Positions 56,001 through 64,000 of a DNA stretch of 64,000 nt are shown piece after piece; the stretch's first letter is position 1; every line of letters starts with the position of its first letter. Location: assembly GCF_029360705.1 (NCBI RefSeq), contig NZ_JARKMX010000004.1, positions 248,001-312,000 of the forward strand, read 5' to 3'. The notes under the pieces are model-generated. The model saw only the letters and a program-made list of their open reading frames with translations, did no database searches and was not told the DNA's origin. Source of the stretch: Paraflavitalea pollutisoli. GTDB taxonomy: Bacteria; Bacteroidota; Bacteroidia; Chitinophagales; Chitinophagaceae. A program made the translations under genes and the position numbers.

Positions 56001-58238
56001 ATGCAATCAACACCAACAGTAGGAAAACCGATCAGCCGGTTGGAGGGCATCTTAAAGGTGACTGGCGCTGCCCGCTATGCCGCGGAATATGAGGTTCCGG
56101 ACCTCTTGCATGGGTATGTGGTGAACAGCACCATCACCAAAGGCTCCATCACGCGGATCGACACCACGCAAGCGATGGCGGTAGAAGGTGTGGTACACAT
56201 TTTTACCCACGAAAACCGGCCGCGGCTCGCGTGGTTCGACCTGCAGTATGCGGATATGGATGCGCCGCCCGGCACAGTCTTTAAACCACTCCATGATGCC
56301 ACCATACATTACAACGGGCAGCCCATTGCGCTGGTCATTGCCCAAGATGTCGAGACAGCCCGATATGCGGCCAGCTTGTTGACCATCGAATACGAAGAGA
56401 CATCGTTCGATACCTGTCTAAACGATAACCTGCACAAAGCCAGAAAACCGAAGAAGGGATTGGCCTCCGTGATGAAATCGCCGCCGCCCAAGCCAACCGG
56501 TGACGTGAAGAAAGCGTTTCAGCAGTCTGCCGCGCAGGTCGCTGCGGAATTCAGGCATAGCACGGAGCACCACAATCCAATGGAGCTGTTTGCCACCACC
56601 ACGGTCTATGAAGGCGACGGCCAACTCACCATTTACGACAAGACGCAAAGCACCATCAACAACCAGCTATACGTGGCCAACGTCTTTGGCTTGAAGTATA
56701 AGTACGTACGCGTGCTGGCGCCTTTTGTGGGTGGTGGGTTTGGATCGGGCTTGCGACCGCAATACCAGCTTTTTCTTTGTGTGATGGCTGCCCTGCAATT
56801 AAAGCGGTCTGTGCGCCTGGTGCTCGATCGCAAACAAATGTTCTCCTTTGGCCACCGGCCGCAGAACGTGCAACGCCTGCACTTTTCGGCGGATGATAAA
56901 GGTCAGCTGACAGGGCTGAGCCATACGGCTTTTTCAGCTACCTCTCAGTTTGAAGATTATGCCGAGACGGTTTCCGAATGGAGTCACAAACTGTACCCGG
57001 CGCCCCATACCTCCTTCGACTACCAACTGGTTTCCCTGGACCTGCACACGCCCGTGGACATGCGCGCCCCGGGCGGCAACAGCGCCCTGCATGCCATCGA
57101 GTGTACGATGGATGAATTGGCCTACAAACTCGGCATCGACCCGCTGGAATTTCGACTGCGCAATTATGCCGACGAAGATCCTTCGACGGGAAAGCCATTT
57201 ACCAGCAAAGCTTTACGGGCTTGTTACCAGCTGGCGGCGGAACAATTTGGCTGGCACCAGCGCAATCCTCAACCGGCAAGCATGAAGCGTGGTAATAAGC
57301 TTGTAGGGTATGGTATGGCTACCGGCATCTGGGACGCGTTTCAGTTTCCGGCCCGGGTAGAAGCGATGATCGACCAGGAAGGGAAACTGGTGATCAGCAA
57401 CGCCACAACTGATATCGGGACTGGTACGCTTACGATCATGACACAGATCGCTGCAGATGAATTTGGCCTTCCTATTGAGCAGGTCAATGTCCACTACGGC
57501 GACAGTAAAAAGCCTTTTTCAATGTTCCAGGGTGGATCGGCTACCACAGCCTCTACGGGCTCGGCCATTGTGATAGCCGCCCAGGCGTTGAAGAAGAAGT
57601 TGTGGAAGATCGCGAAGGGTATGGACGGCTCTCCCCTGGCCAAAGCCGGGGAAGCAGACGTCGCTTTCGATAGCGGTCAAATTTATCTCAGGCATGACCC
57701 CTCTGTAGCCATTTCCCTGGCAGCGATCGTGGCTGCCAATAAAGGCCGTCCTATCAAGACTACCAATATGGGCAAGCCCCATTTGCTCAAGCTCCGTAAA
57801 TATGCCAAAGCAACGCATAGCGCTGCCTTTGTGGAGGTGGAGGTGGATGCGGAACTAAAGACGATCACGGTTACCCGTGCTGTAACCGCAGTGGCCGCGG
57901 GGAAGATCATCAACCCAAAAACGGCCCGTAGCCAGATTGAAGGGTCGATGGTGTGGGGCATCAGCAAGGCATTACACGAAGCCACCATCCTGGATGAAAA
58001 GCTGGGCAAGTTCATGAATCCCAACCTGGCCGAATACCATATTCCGGTGCATGCAGATATTCACGAGCTCGATGTGATCTTTGCCGATGAACCCGACGAA
58101 ATAATCAACGAGCTCGGTGTAAAAGGGGTAGGAGAGATTGGCCTGGTGGCGATGCCAGCTGCGATTGCCAACGCCGTGTACCACGCCACGGGGAAACGTT
58201 TCTACAACCTACCCATACACTTTAACGAATTGTTGTGA
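56001..58238 (+). CDS. molybdenum cofactor-binding subunit of an aldehyde oxidoreductase, PaoC/YagR-like
   Basis: Catalytic subunit of 745 residues. Family motifs: GAARYAAEYEVPDLLHGYVV at the start, APFVGGGFGSGLRPQYQLF and DMRAPGGNSALHAIECTMDELA in the cofactor region, TDIGTGTLTIMTQIAADEFG, and the catalytic Glu in ELGVKGVGEIGLVAMPAAIANA near the end. It oxidises aldehydes to acids, in E. coli mostly aromatic ones. No Tat signal. The cofactor-sulfuration chaperone gene (paoD/xdhC type) is not within the window. A terminator follows at 58368. Confidence 0.94.
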   Translation: MQSTPTVGKPISRLEGILKVTGAARYAAEYEVPDLLHGYVVNSTITKGSITRIDTTQAMAVEGVVHIFTHENRPRLAWFDLQYADMDAPPGTVFKPLHDATIHYNGQPIALVIAQDVETARYAASLLTIEYEETSFDTCLNDNLHKARKPKKGLASVMKSPPPKPTGDVKKAFQQSAAQVAAEFRHSTEHHNPMELFATTTVYEGDGQLTIYDKTQSTINNQLYVANVFGLKYKYVRVLAPFVGGGFGSGLRPQYQLFLCVMAALQLKRSVRLVLDRKQMFSFGHRPQNVQRLHFSADDKGQLTGLSHTAFSATSQFEDYAETVSEWSHKLYPAPHTSFDYQLVSLDLHTPVDMRAPGGNSALHAIECTMDELAYKLGIDPLEFRLRNYADEDPSTGKPFTSKALRACYQLAAEQFGWHQRNPQPASMKRGNKLVGYGMATGIWDAFQFPARVEAMIDQEGKLVISNATTDIGTGTLTIMTQIAADEFGLPIEQVNVHYGDSKKPFSMFQGGSATTASTGSAIVIAAQALKKKLWKIAKGMDGSPLAKAGEADVAFDSGQIYLRHDPSVAISLAAIVAANKGRPIKTTNMGKPHLLKLRKYAKATHSAAFVEVEVDAELKTITVTRAVTAVAAGKIINPKTARSQIEGSMVWGISKALHEATILDEKLGKFMNPNLAEYHIPVHADIHELDVIFADEPDEIINELGVKGVGEIGLVAMPAAIANAVYHATGKRFYNLPIHFNELL

Positions 58239-58543
58239 CAAGTGGCGAACCGATCAGGGGTAGGGTACTGCCGATCATCGCACGATACCCATAGTCCAGG
58301 GGGTATCAATAAATCTGCGATGATAAGTTGTCAATTATTAAATAAAATAACCTACCTTCAGATCAATGCCAACCGATCTCGTTGGCCTTTTTTACACCTT
58401 CGTATAGCTGACGGTCTTTAGTCATAATCTCCCTTTATTAATAATTCCTTTTGATAAAGTTTTGTTTATTGACACATTGATTGGCGTTCCAGGGTTTTTG
58501 AATTGGCCGTTACCTTTTTTGATTTCTTTTTTAATTTGTACCG
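58239..58543. other. intergenic region after the PaoABC-like operon, with terminator at 58368-58392
   Basis: 305 bp without a gene. GCCAAC (58368-58373) pairs with GTTGGC (58381-58386), 7-nt loop, then C and six T: an intrinsic terminator. The rest (58400-58543) is T-rich leader for the hydroxylase gene; no convincing -7/-33 pair could be fixed. Confidence 0.75.
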
Positions 58544-59527
58544 ATGCTTGCAAACTTCTTTTTTTTCACCTCTTTTTTCCAGGCGCCAAAGATTGAGTTC
58601 AATCATATCAGTGATTTGGAGAAGCGTACCCCGGATATCATCATCTGGGCAGCACCCGTGATGTTTTTCTTTGTGTTGTTGGAATGGTATATCGCCAAAA
58701 AGCAGGACCATCACCTGTACGACAAAAAGGAAACCATCGGGTCGGTACTGGTGGGTATAGGCAATGTGATCATCAATACGTTCCTGAAGGTAAGCCTCTT
58801 CTACCTGGTGATCTGGATCTATAACCTGGTGCCGTGGCGGATGTATTTTAGCTGGTGGTCACTGATCCCCTGTTACCTGATCTTTGACCTTTCCAGCTAT
58901 TGGTCGCACCGTATATCGCACCAGCAGCGTTTTTGGTGGGCAACCCATGTCGTTCACCACAGCAGCGAAAATTATAACCTGAGCGTATCCTTCCGTTTAA
59001 GCTGGGTACAGAACCTGAAGCTTGTATTCTTTCTGCCGGTCATGGCCCTCGGCTTTCACCCGGTCATTTTCTTTATCACCAGCCAGGTGGCGGTGCTCTT
59101 TCAATTTTGGGTACATACCGAATACATTCGCAGGCTTCCTCGATTCATCGAGTATATTTTTGCCACGCCTTCCAACCACCGGGTACACCATGGGTCTCAG
59201 GAAAAATACATCAATAAGAACTACGGTGCCACCTTCATCTTTTGGGACAGGCTGTTTGGCACTTATCAGCCTGAAGAAGAACAGGCGAAATATGGCATCA
59301 GCACCAATATTGAGCATAAGGCCAATCCCATTCACCTCAACTTTCATGAGTACGTCGAAATGTGGCAGGATGTAAAAGCCGCGAAAGGCATGCGGAGAAA
59401 ACTCTTTTTCATCTTCGGCGATCCCATAGCCGTCGCGAATTATAAAAAGGAAGCCGGGAAAACGACAGTAAAACCTGCTGGCATCCGGCGGGAAAAGTCT
59501 GTCCATCAACTCACTTCTCTGAAATAA
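58544..59527 (+). CDS. fatty acid hydroxylase/sterol desaturase-family membrane enzyme
   Basis: Integral di-iron oxygenase of 327 residues with about four membrane helices (MFFFVLLEWYIA, VIINTFLKVSLFYLVIWIYNL). The His boxes are complete: SHRISHQ (HxxxH), VVHHSSENYN (HxxHH region with THVVHH) and SNHRVHHGSQ (HxxHH), plus an upstream His. Family members hydroxylate or desaturate lipids, for example sphingolipids, which Bacteroidota do make. The C-terminus is a basic cytoplasmic tail. It is monocistronic. Confidence 0.94.
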   Translation: MLANFFFFTSFFQAPKIEFNHISDLEKRTPDIIIWAAPVMFFFVLLEWYIAKKQDHHLYDKKETIGSVLVGIGNVIINTFLKVSLFYLVIWIYNLVPWRMYFSWWSLIPCYLIFDLSSYWSHRISHQQRFWWATHVVHHSSENYNLSVSFRLSWVQNLKLVFFLPVMALGFHPVIFFITSQVAVLFQFWVHTEYIRRLPRFIEYIFATPSNHRVHHGSQEKYINKNYGATFIFWDRLFGTYQPEEEQAKYGISTNIEHKANPIHLNFHEYVEMWQDVKAAKGMRRKLFFIFGDPIAVANYKKEAGKTTVKPAGIRREKSVHQLTSLK

Positions 59528-60063
59528 ATGTCGCTGCCGGTAGCCCTTCTTTATTAATCAAGGTAGCACTGCTGTTACGCTTCAGACATTCCTGCTGAAT
59601 TCTTAAAAACATCTTGCGCTGCAGCAATCGTAACATCTGTTAAGCGTTTGCTATTCCTGGCTGATTTCAGTGTCTGTACTGTTGCACCTCTATTCCTCCT
59701 CATTGGGTCCTCGAGGCCCGTAGTGCTACAGAGGTGGAATCGAGGAGGAATCGAGAAGGAACCATGAATCAACGCCCGTTCATCATGCCACCTACGTACG
59801 ACCATCACAAACATTTAGTCCTTCCGTCCCTAAAAAAAGAGAAATTCCGGGTAAAACTGCCCGTTCGTCACACGAGTTGTCGAAGGTCGTCACAGGTTCG
59901 GCAGAAGCCCACCCCATTTGTCCGGGGGACTGGTCGCTGACAGGCTATTTTTGTGGCACTGGTGGGGGGACAGGCCGCGAAGGATAGTTTGCGGAGCTTG
60001 TGAAATGAATTAAATTGTAAGGCCAGTAACTACACCCATTGATAGATGCCTAATATTAAAAAC
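59528..60063. other. long non-coding gap with short repeats
   Basis: 536 bp in which I see no credible gene; a 68-residue frame at 59734-59940 is short, basic and unlike any family. Near 59732-59758 the stretch GTGGAATCGAG / GAGGAATCGAG is a direct repeat, and CACCTCT and ATTCCTCCTC (59687-59701) are inverted copies of AGAGGTG and GAGGAGGAAT a little further on, so a folded RNA is possible. The promoter for the next gene must lie in the right-hand part, but none stood out. Confidence 0.5.
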
Positions 60064-61404
60064 ATGAATGACAACAACAGTCGTCGCGACTTTATCCGTA
60101 ATGTGTCACTAGCCGGCAGCTCTGTGCTGCTGTCTTCCTCACTCTCCTCTGCCAACAGCTTTTTTACGGGGTCACCCAATGATAAAGTAGTGCTGGGCAT
60201 CATGGGTACCAATAGCCGGGGCAGTTTCCTGGCAAAAACGTTTGCCGGACTGCCCAATGTAGAAATAGCCTATATCTGCGATCCGGATGCTACCGTATTG
60301 GAAAAGACGATTGGTGACCTGGAAAAACTAACCGGCAAGCGGCCGCGTGGTTTTGCCGATATCCGCCAACTGTTGGCCCAAAAAGACTTTGACGGACTGG
60401 CTATCGCAGCGCCCGACCATTGGCATGCACCCGCGGCTATCATGGCACTGCAGGCAGGCAAACACGTGTACGTAGAAAAACCCTGCAGCCACAACCCGCG
60501 GGAAGGCGAACTGCTCGTGCAGGCCACCGCCAAATACAACAAAATGGTTCAAATGGGCAGCCAGCGCCGCACTTTTGACAACGTCAACAAAATGATCAAC
60601 CAATTGCACACAGGCGTCATTGGTAGGGTCTATTTTGCCCGGGGATGGTATACCAACAACCGTAAATCCATTGGCCACGGCACCAATATACCGGTACCGG
60701 GCAATCTTAATTTTGACCTGTGGCAAGGCCCCGCACCCCGTCAGGCTTTTAAAAGCAACCTGGTGCATTACAACTGGCATTGGTTCTGGCATTGGGGTAC
60801 CGGCGAAGCGCTCAACAACGGCACCCACGAACTCGATGTGATTCGCTGGGGATTGGGCGTCGATTATCCGGTAGAGGTTGTCTCCGCAGGCGGACGTTTT
60901 CATTGGCAGGACGATTGGGAAACACCCGATACGCAAACGATCACCTATAAGTTTCCCAACAACACGGCCGCTACCTGGGAAGGAAGAAGCTGCAATAGCT
61001 ACGCCTCCGAAGGGTCGGGAAGAGGGGTGGTATTCTATGGCGACAAAGGTACCATCGTGTATCCCGGCAGCAACAGTTACCAACTATTCGATGCTGCCAA
61101 CAAACTCGTGCAGGATATAAAAGACAATACACCGTATAATCCTTCCAACCCGGTTAGTCCGACCGAATTACTGGATGCCCTGCACCTGCAGAATTTTGTA
61201 CAGGCCATACGCGGTCAGGAAAAACTCAACGCGCCCATTGCCGAAGGACATAAATCGACGCTGCTGCCACAGTTGGGCAATATCGCCTACCGCACCAATA
61301 GTGTGCTGCAGTGCGACCCTAAGAATGGGCATATCGTCAACAATAAAGCTGCCATGGAACTATGGGGCCGGACTTACGAAAAGGGGTGGGAAGTGAAGGT
61401 GTAG
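60064..61404 (+). CDS. Tat-exported Gfo/Idh/MocA-family oxidoreductase
   Basis: Start at 60064 (MNDNNSRRDFIRNVSLAG) or 60046; the SRRDFI twin-arginine motif sends the folded, cofactor-loaded protein to the periplasm. The NAD(P) site is GIMGTNSRG, the catalytic Lys motif is VEKPCSHNPRE, and the substrate domain has NNGTHELDVIRWGLG. About 446 residues. Exported members are common in Bacteroidota glycan clusters and some use bound NAD to act as glycoside hydrolases (GH109-like). There is no glycan gene beside it here, and the next gene is a Crp/Fnr regulator 37 bp on. Confidence 0.93.
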   Translation: MNDNNSRRDFIRNVSLAGSSVLLSSSLSSANSFFTGSPNDKVVLGIMGTNSRGSFLAKTFAGLPNVEIAYICDPDATVLEKTIGDLEKLTGKRPRGFADIRQLLAQKDFDGLAIAAPDHWHAPAAIMALQAGKHVYVEKPCSHNPREGELLVQATAKYNKMVQMGSQRRTFDNVNKMINQLHTGVIGRVYFARGWYTNNRKSIGHGTNIPVPGNLNFDLWQGPAPRQAFKSNLVHYNWHWFWHWGTGEALNNGTHELDVIRWGLGVDYPVEVVSAGGRFHWQDDWETPDTQTITYKFPNNTAATWEGRSCNSYASEGSGRGVVFYGDKGTIVYPGSNSYQLFDAANKLVQDIKDNTPYNPSNPVSPTELLDALHLQNFVQAIRGQEKLNAPIAEGHKSTLLPQLGNIAYRTNSVLQCDPKNGHIVNNKAAMELWGRTYEKGWEVKV

Positions 61405-61441
61405 ACTTTTATCGTAGATTGCGCCGATAGACGAGATTACT

Positions 61442-62020
61442 ATGTATGAGCAGCTCATTCGTTATATCGAGGAATATGCACAGGCGAGGTTAACGCCAGC
61501 GGAAGTAGCACTGATCAAAAGCAACTTCAAACCAATGTCGCTGAAAAAACGGGCATATTTCTTACAGGCAGGAGCCGTTTCGAAGTACGCCGGCTTTATC
61601 ACCAAAGGCGCCATGCGGCAGTATTGTGTAGACGACAAAGGCGACGAAAAGATCGTTCACTTTTATATTGAAAACCACTGGGCCACCGACCGGGAGAGCT
61701 TCGCTTCGGGGAAGCCTTCACTCTATACCATCGAGGCCTGGGAAGACACCGACCTGCTCCTCATTACCCGCGAGCAGATCCAGGCACTGATCAAGCAGGT
61801 GCCAGCACTGGCCACCATGACCCAGGTGATGGATGAACGACATGCCATCGCCACCCACAAACGCCTGGGCTCCCTGATCGTGGGCAGCGCAAAAATGCGT
61901 TACCAGGAATTTATGACCAACTACCCGCATTTCGCCCAGCGATTTCCGCAACACCAGATTGCTTCCTTTTTGGGCATCACCAAAGAAACCCTCAGCAGGG
62001 TGAGAAGGCAGCACCCATGA
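61442..62020 (+). CDS. Crp/Fnr-family transcriptional regulator
   Basis: 192 residues. Effector domain with LKKRAYFLQAGAVSKYAGFITKGAMRQYCVDDKGDEKIVHFY, without cAMP-binding residues, and a C-terminal helix-turn-helix (FPQHQIASFLGITKETLSRVRR). It is of the same short type as the regulator at 51695-52288 but clearly different in sequence. It may be cotranscribed with the exported oxidoreductase, or control the convergent flavoprotein and pirin genes; a hairpin with no T-run at 62023-62042 (AGCCGGGC/GCCCTGGCT) lies between. Confidence 0.92.
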   Translation: MYEQLIRYIEEYAQARLTPAEVALIKSNFKPMSLKKRAYFLQAGAVSKYAGFITKGAMRQYCVDDKGDEKIVHFYIENHWATDRESFASGKPSLYTIEAWEDTDLLLITREQIQALIKQVPALATMTQVMDERHAIATHKRLGSLIVGSAKMRYQEFMTNYPHFAQRFPQHQIASFLGITKETLSRVRRQHP

Positions 62021-62044
62021 CAAGCCGGGCGCTGCCCTGGCTGC

Positions 62045-63067
62045 TTACGCCTGTTGCCTGATCAGCGGGATCACTTTGGTACCGATCAGCTCTATCGATT
62101 GCATCAGCTGTGCGTGTGTCAAACCTGCATTGTCCATTTGAAACGTAAACCGGTCAACGCCACCCAATGCTTCGCTGTGCCGCAGGATCTTAGCTGCCAC
62201 GGTTTCTGGTCCGCCCACGACGAGTACACCTCTTGGCGCAATCAGTCCGTTGAACTGCTGCCTGGTCACCGGTGGCCATCCGCGTTCTCTTCCCAATTTC
62301 GTCCATAACTCCGCATAGCCCGGATAGTAATCGGCAATAGCGGCTTCATCGTCGATGCCCACATAGCCAGGTGAGTGTAGACCTACGGAAAGCTGATCGG
62401 GGCTAAATCCTGCCTCCTGGCCCGCTTTCCGGTACAGGTCCACCAATGGCCTGAAACGCTCAGGCTCTCCGCCAATGATCGCCACCATCAATGGCAGGCC
62501 CAGCTGACCGGCGCGAACAAAGGATGCAGGTGTACCGCCTACGCCGATCCATACAGGTATTTTTTGCTGCAAGGGCCTCGGGTACACCGGCTGGTTGTTG
62601 AGCGATGGCCTGAACTTGCCCGACCAGGTTACAAACTCATGCTCCCGGATGCGCAACAGCAACTCGAGTTTCTCTTTGAACAGCGCATCATAATCATCCA
62701 GGTTGTACCCAAACAAGGGATACGCTTCGATGGCCGAACCACGTCCCACCACCATTTCTGCCCTTCCTTTCGAAATAATATCGACGGTGGCAAAACTTTG
62801 AAACACGCGCACCGGATCTGAAGTGCTGAGCACCGTTACGGCGCTGGTAAGCCGGATCTTTTGGGTGCGGGCAGCTGCTGCCGCCAGTATCACGGCAGGT
62901 GCTGCATCCAGGAATTCTTTTTTATGGTGTTCACCGATGCCGTATACGTCGAGTCCGGCTATGTCGGCCGCCACGATCCTTTCCAATAACTGATCCATGG
63001 CTGCCTCGCTGCTAAGGGTGTGGCTGCCATACATGGCCGATGCAAAACTATCTATGCCTATTTCCAT
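62045..63067 (-). CDS. LLM-class (luciferase-like) flavin-dependent oxidoreductase
   Basis: TIM-barrel flavoprotein of 340 residues. Signature segments: LDVYGIGEHHKKEFLDAAPAVILAAAAARTQKIRLTSAVTVL, DIISKGRAEMVVGRGSAIEAYPLFG, and KIPVWIGVGGTPASFVRAGQLGLPL. These fix the bacterial-luciferase family, in which FMN reduced elsewhere is used to monooxygenate or reduce small molecules. It lies 35 bp after the pirin gene on the same strand; that pairing suggests a redox or quinone-related task but the substrate is unknown. Confidence 0.93.
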   Translation of the reverse strand: MEIGIDSFASAMYGSHTLSSEAAMDQLLERIVAADIAGLDVYGIGEHHKKEFLDAAPAVILAAAAARTQKIRLTSAVTVLSTSDPVRVFQSFATVDIISKGRAEMVVGRGSAIEAYPLFGYNLDDYDALFKEKLELLLRIREHEFVTWSGKFRPSLNNQPVYPRPLQQKIPVWIGVGGTPASFVRAGQLGLPLMVAIIGGEPERFRPLVDLYRKAGQEAGFSPDQLSVGLHSPGYVGIDDEAAIADYYPGYAELWTKLGRERGWPPVTRQQFNGLIAPRGVLVVGGPETVAAKILRHSEALGGVDRFTFQMDNAGLTHAQLMQSIELIGTKVIPLIRQQA

Positions 63068-63102
63068 ATCTGCGATTGAATAAGTTGAAAAATGCGTGTT
63101 GA

Positions 63103-64000
63103 TCAGGACAGCGCGTTAGGGGGCGGACCTCCGGCAGGCTTCGAATTGCCGGCAGGCAGGGGGATGAATTCCTCGTTATCTGTCGGTGGTAATATGATCC
63201 GTCCCTGCTTCCAGTCTTCCTTGGCCTGTTCGATCCGTTCTTTGCGACTGGATACAAAATTCCACCAGATGTATCGTTCACCCAGGTGCTCTCCGCCCAG
63301 CATCATCAGGGTGGAGGGTTCCGTCGCGATCAGCAGGGGATCGGTATCCTGTTTAAACACCAACAGTTGTCCTGCCTGGTAAGCGGTCCCTTCTACCTGG
63401 AGGCGGCCTTTGGCGATATACACCCCTCTTTCTGCGTAGCCTTGCGGGATGCCGAAACGGGCATCTTTGTCAAGCTCCACATGCACGTAAAATAAGGGGG
63501 AGGTGGTGGTGACGGCACTCTTTTCACCAAAGGCTTCGCCGGCGATCAGGCGCATCCAAACACCTTTATCGGTGAATACAGGCAATTGCTCCGGCTTGAA
63601 ATTGGCAAAAGAAGGATTGGCTTCTTCGTCTTTTTCCGGGAGGGCTACCCAGGTTTGTATCATTTCCAGTTGGCCGCCGGCCCGGATGTTCGGGTCTTCG
63701 AACCGTTCACTGTGGGCAATGCCACTTCCGGCCGTCATCCAGTTGACCTCCCCGGGCTTGATGACCTGTTCTACCCCCAGCGAGTCGCGGTGGGTGATCT
63801 CTCCGCTAAACAAATAACTTACCGTCGATAGGCCAATATGTGGATGTGGCAGCACGTCGAACTGACTGTGGGTGGAGGCCGGTACACTGATCGGTCCGCC
63901 ATGATCCATAAAAATGAAAGGACCCACCATTCTCCGGAGTTGGAAGGGCAATATGCGTTTAACCGAAAACCCGGGCATGATCTGCGCTTCCCGGGAAGAG
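63103..64000 (-). CDS. pirin family protein, 5' end probably outside window
   Basis: Bicupin of the pirin family. PFIFMDHGGP, HPHIGLSTVSYLFSGEITHRDSLG and the iron-binding His/Glu set in GSGIAHSERFE are visible, and the second cupin holds YAERGVYIAKGRLQVEG. An ATG is present at 63978 (MPGFSVKRILPF), but the frame stays open to the window edge and SSREAQI upstream looks like normal pirin sequence, so the true start is likely beyond 64000. Pirins can act as quercetinases or redox-dependent co-regulators. It is upstream of the LLM flavoprotein by 35 bp. Confidence 0.9.
   Translation of the reverse strand, partial: SSREAQIMPGFSVKRILPFQLRRMVGPFIFMDHGGPISVPASTHSQFDVLPHPHIGLSTVSYLFSGEITHRDSLGVEQVIKPGEVNWMTAGSGIAHSERFEDPNIRAGGQLEMIQTWVALPEKDEEANPSFANFKPEQLPVFTDKGVWMRLIAGEAFGEKSAVTTTSPLFYVHVELDKDARFGIPQGYAERGVYIAKGRLQVEGTAYQAGQLLVFKQDTDPLLIATEPSTLMMLGGEHLGERYIWWNFVSSRKERIEQAKEDWKQGRIILPPTDNEEFIPLPAGNSKPAGGPPPNALS

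Noticed and set aside
59734-59940. 68-residue frame as a gene
   Set aside because: No family, no signal, low-complexity basic tail, and overlaps an antisense frame of similar quality.

Overview
The window comes from a member of the Bacteroidota, most likely the Chitinophagaceae (Chitinophaga/Niastella relatives). The evidence is internal: a SusC/SusD pair, an ECF sigma/FecR/TonB-receptor relay with an STN-containing receptor, CarboxypepD-regulatory outer-membrane proteins, a HisKA_2-type kinase with a periplasmic TPR sensor, a HmuY-like protein and TAnnTTTG-type promoter elements. It is chromosomal accessory DNA made of many small catabolic or sensory cassettes. The only housekeeping gene is lpxD. 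No rRNA, tRNA, CRISPR array or intact transposon was seen.

Layout. (1) 1-9031: a divergent cassette around an XRE-cupin regulator. Leftward, five closely spaced genes encode an AP-superfamily phosphodiesterase, an SGNH esterase, a medium-chain alcohol dehydrogenase, a metallophosphoesterase and a GH29 fucosidase with a discoidin domain (cut by the window edge). Rightward, an OPA-type organophosphate transporter is translationally coupled to a phosphonatase-like HAD hydrolase. I read this as a candidate pathway that strips phosphorus-bearing, fucosylated material outside the cytoplasm, imports the small organophosphorus product and breaks it down. (2) 9147-20307: ten leftward genes in three transcription units (IorAB-like molybdenum hydroxylase; a seven-gene set running from aldo/keto reductase to flavodoxin; a type-B carboxylesterase) and a divergent AraC regulator. 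All three units are headed by the same 31-bp element, two ATTACTG-like half-sites 21 bp apart around a TTACCAwT core, which I propose is the regulator's operator. (3) 20382-28472: lpxD, then ECF sigma, FecR, an STN-TonB receptor and two paralogous lipoproteins in place of SusD. (4) 28766-30587: an SDR and an AraC-type regulator broken by one extra base. (5) 31082-38403: an orphan sensor kinase, then an outer-membrane barrel, a propeller protein and a HmuY-like protein. (6) 38611-47549: SusC, SusD and an unrecognised 818-residue internally duplicated secreted protein, with a divergent one-pass membrane protein that looks like a novel type of regulator. (7) 47729-49919: an ArsR/AHSA1/small-protein operon with two operator palindromes, and a YihY-type membrane protein. 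(8) 49931-51029: AT-rich DNA with the broken remnant of an HEAIH-containing gene. (9) 51239-64000: RidA, two Crp/Fnr regulators, alpha/beta hydrolase, a PaoABC-like aldehyde oxidoreductase (three subunits), a fatty acid hydroxylase, a Tat-exported Gfo/Idh/MocA protein, an LLM flavoprotein and a pirin (cut by the right edge).

Starts were often moved downstream of the longest ORF where a signal peptide, lipobox, spacing or terminator decided it; each case is noted. Family assignments are from motif recognition only; no database search was run.
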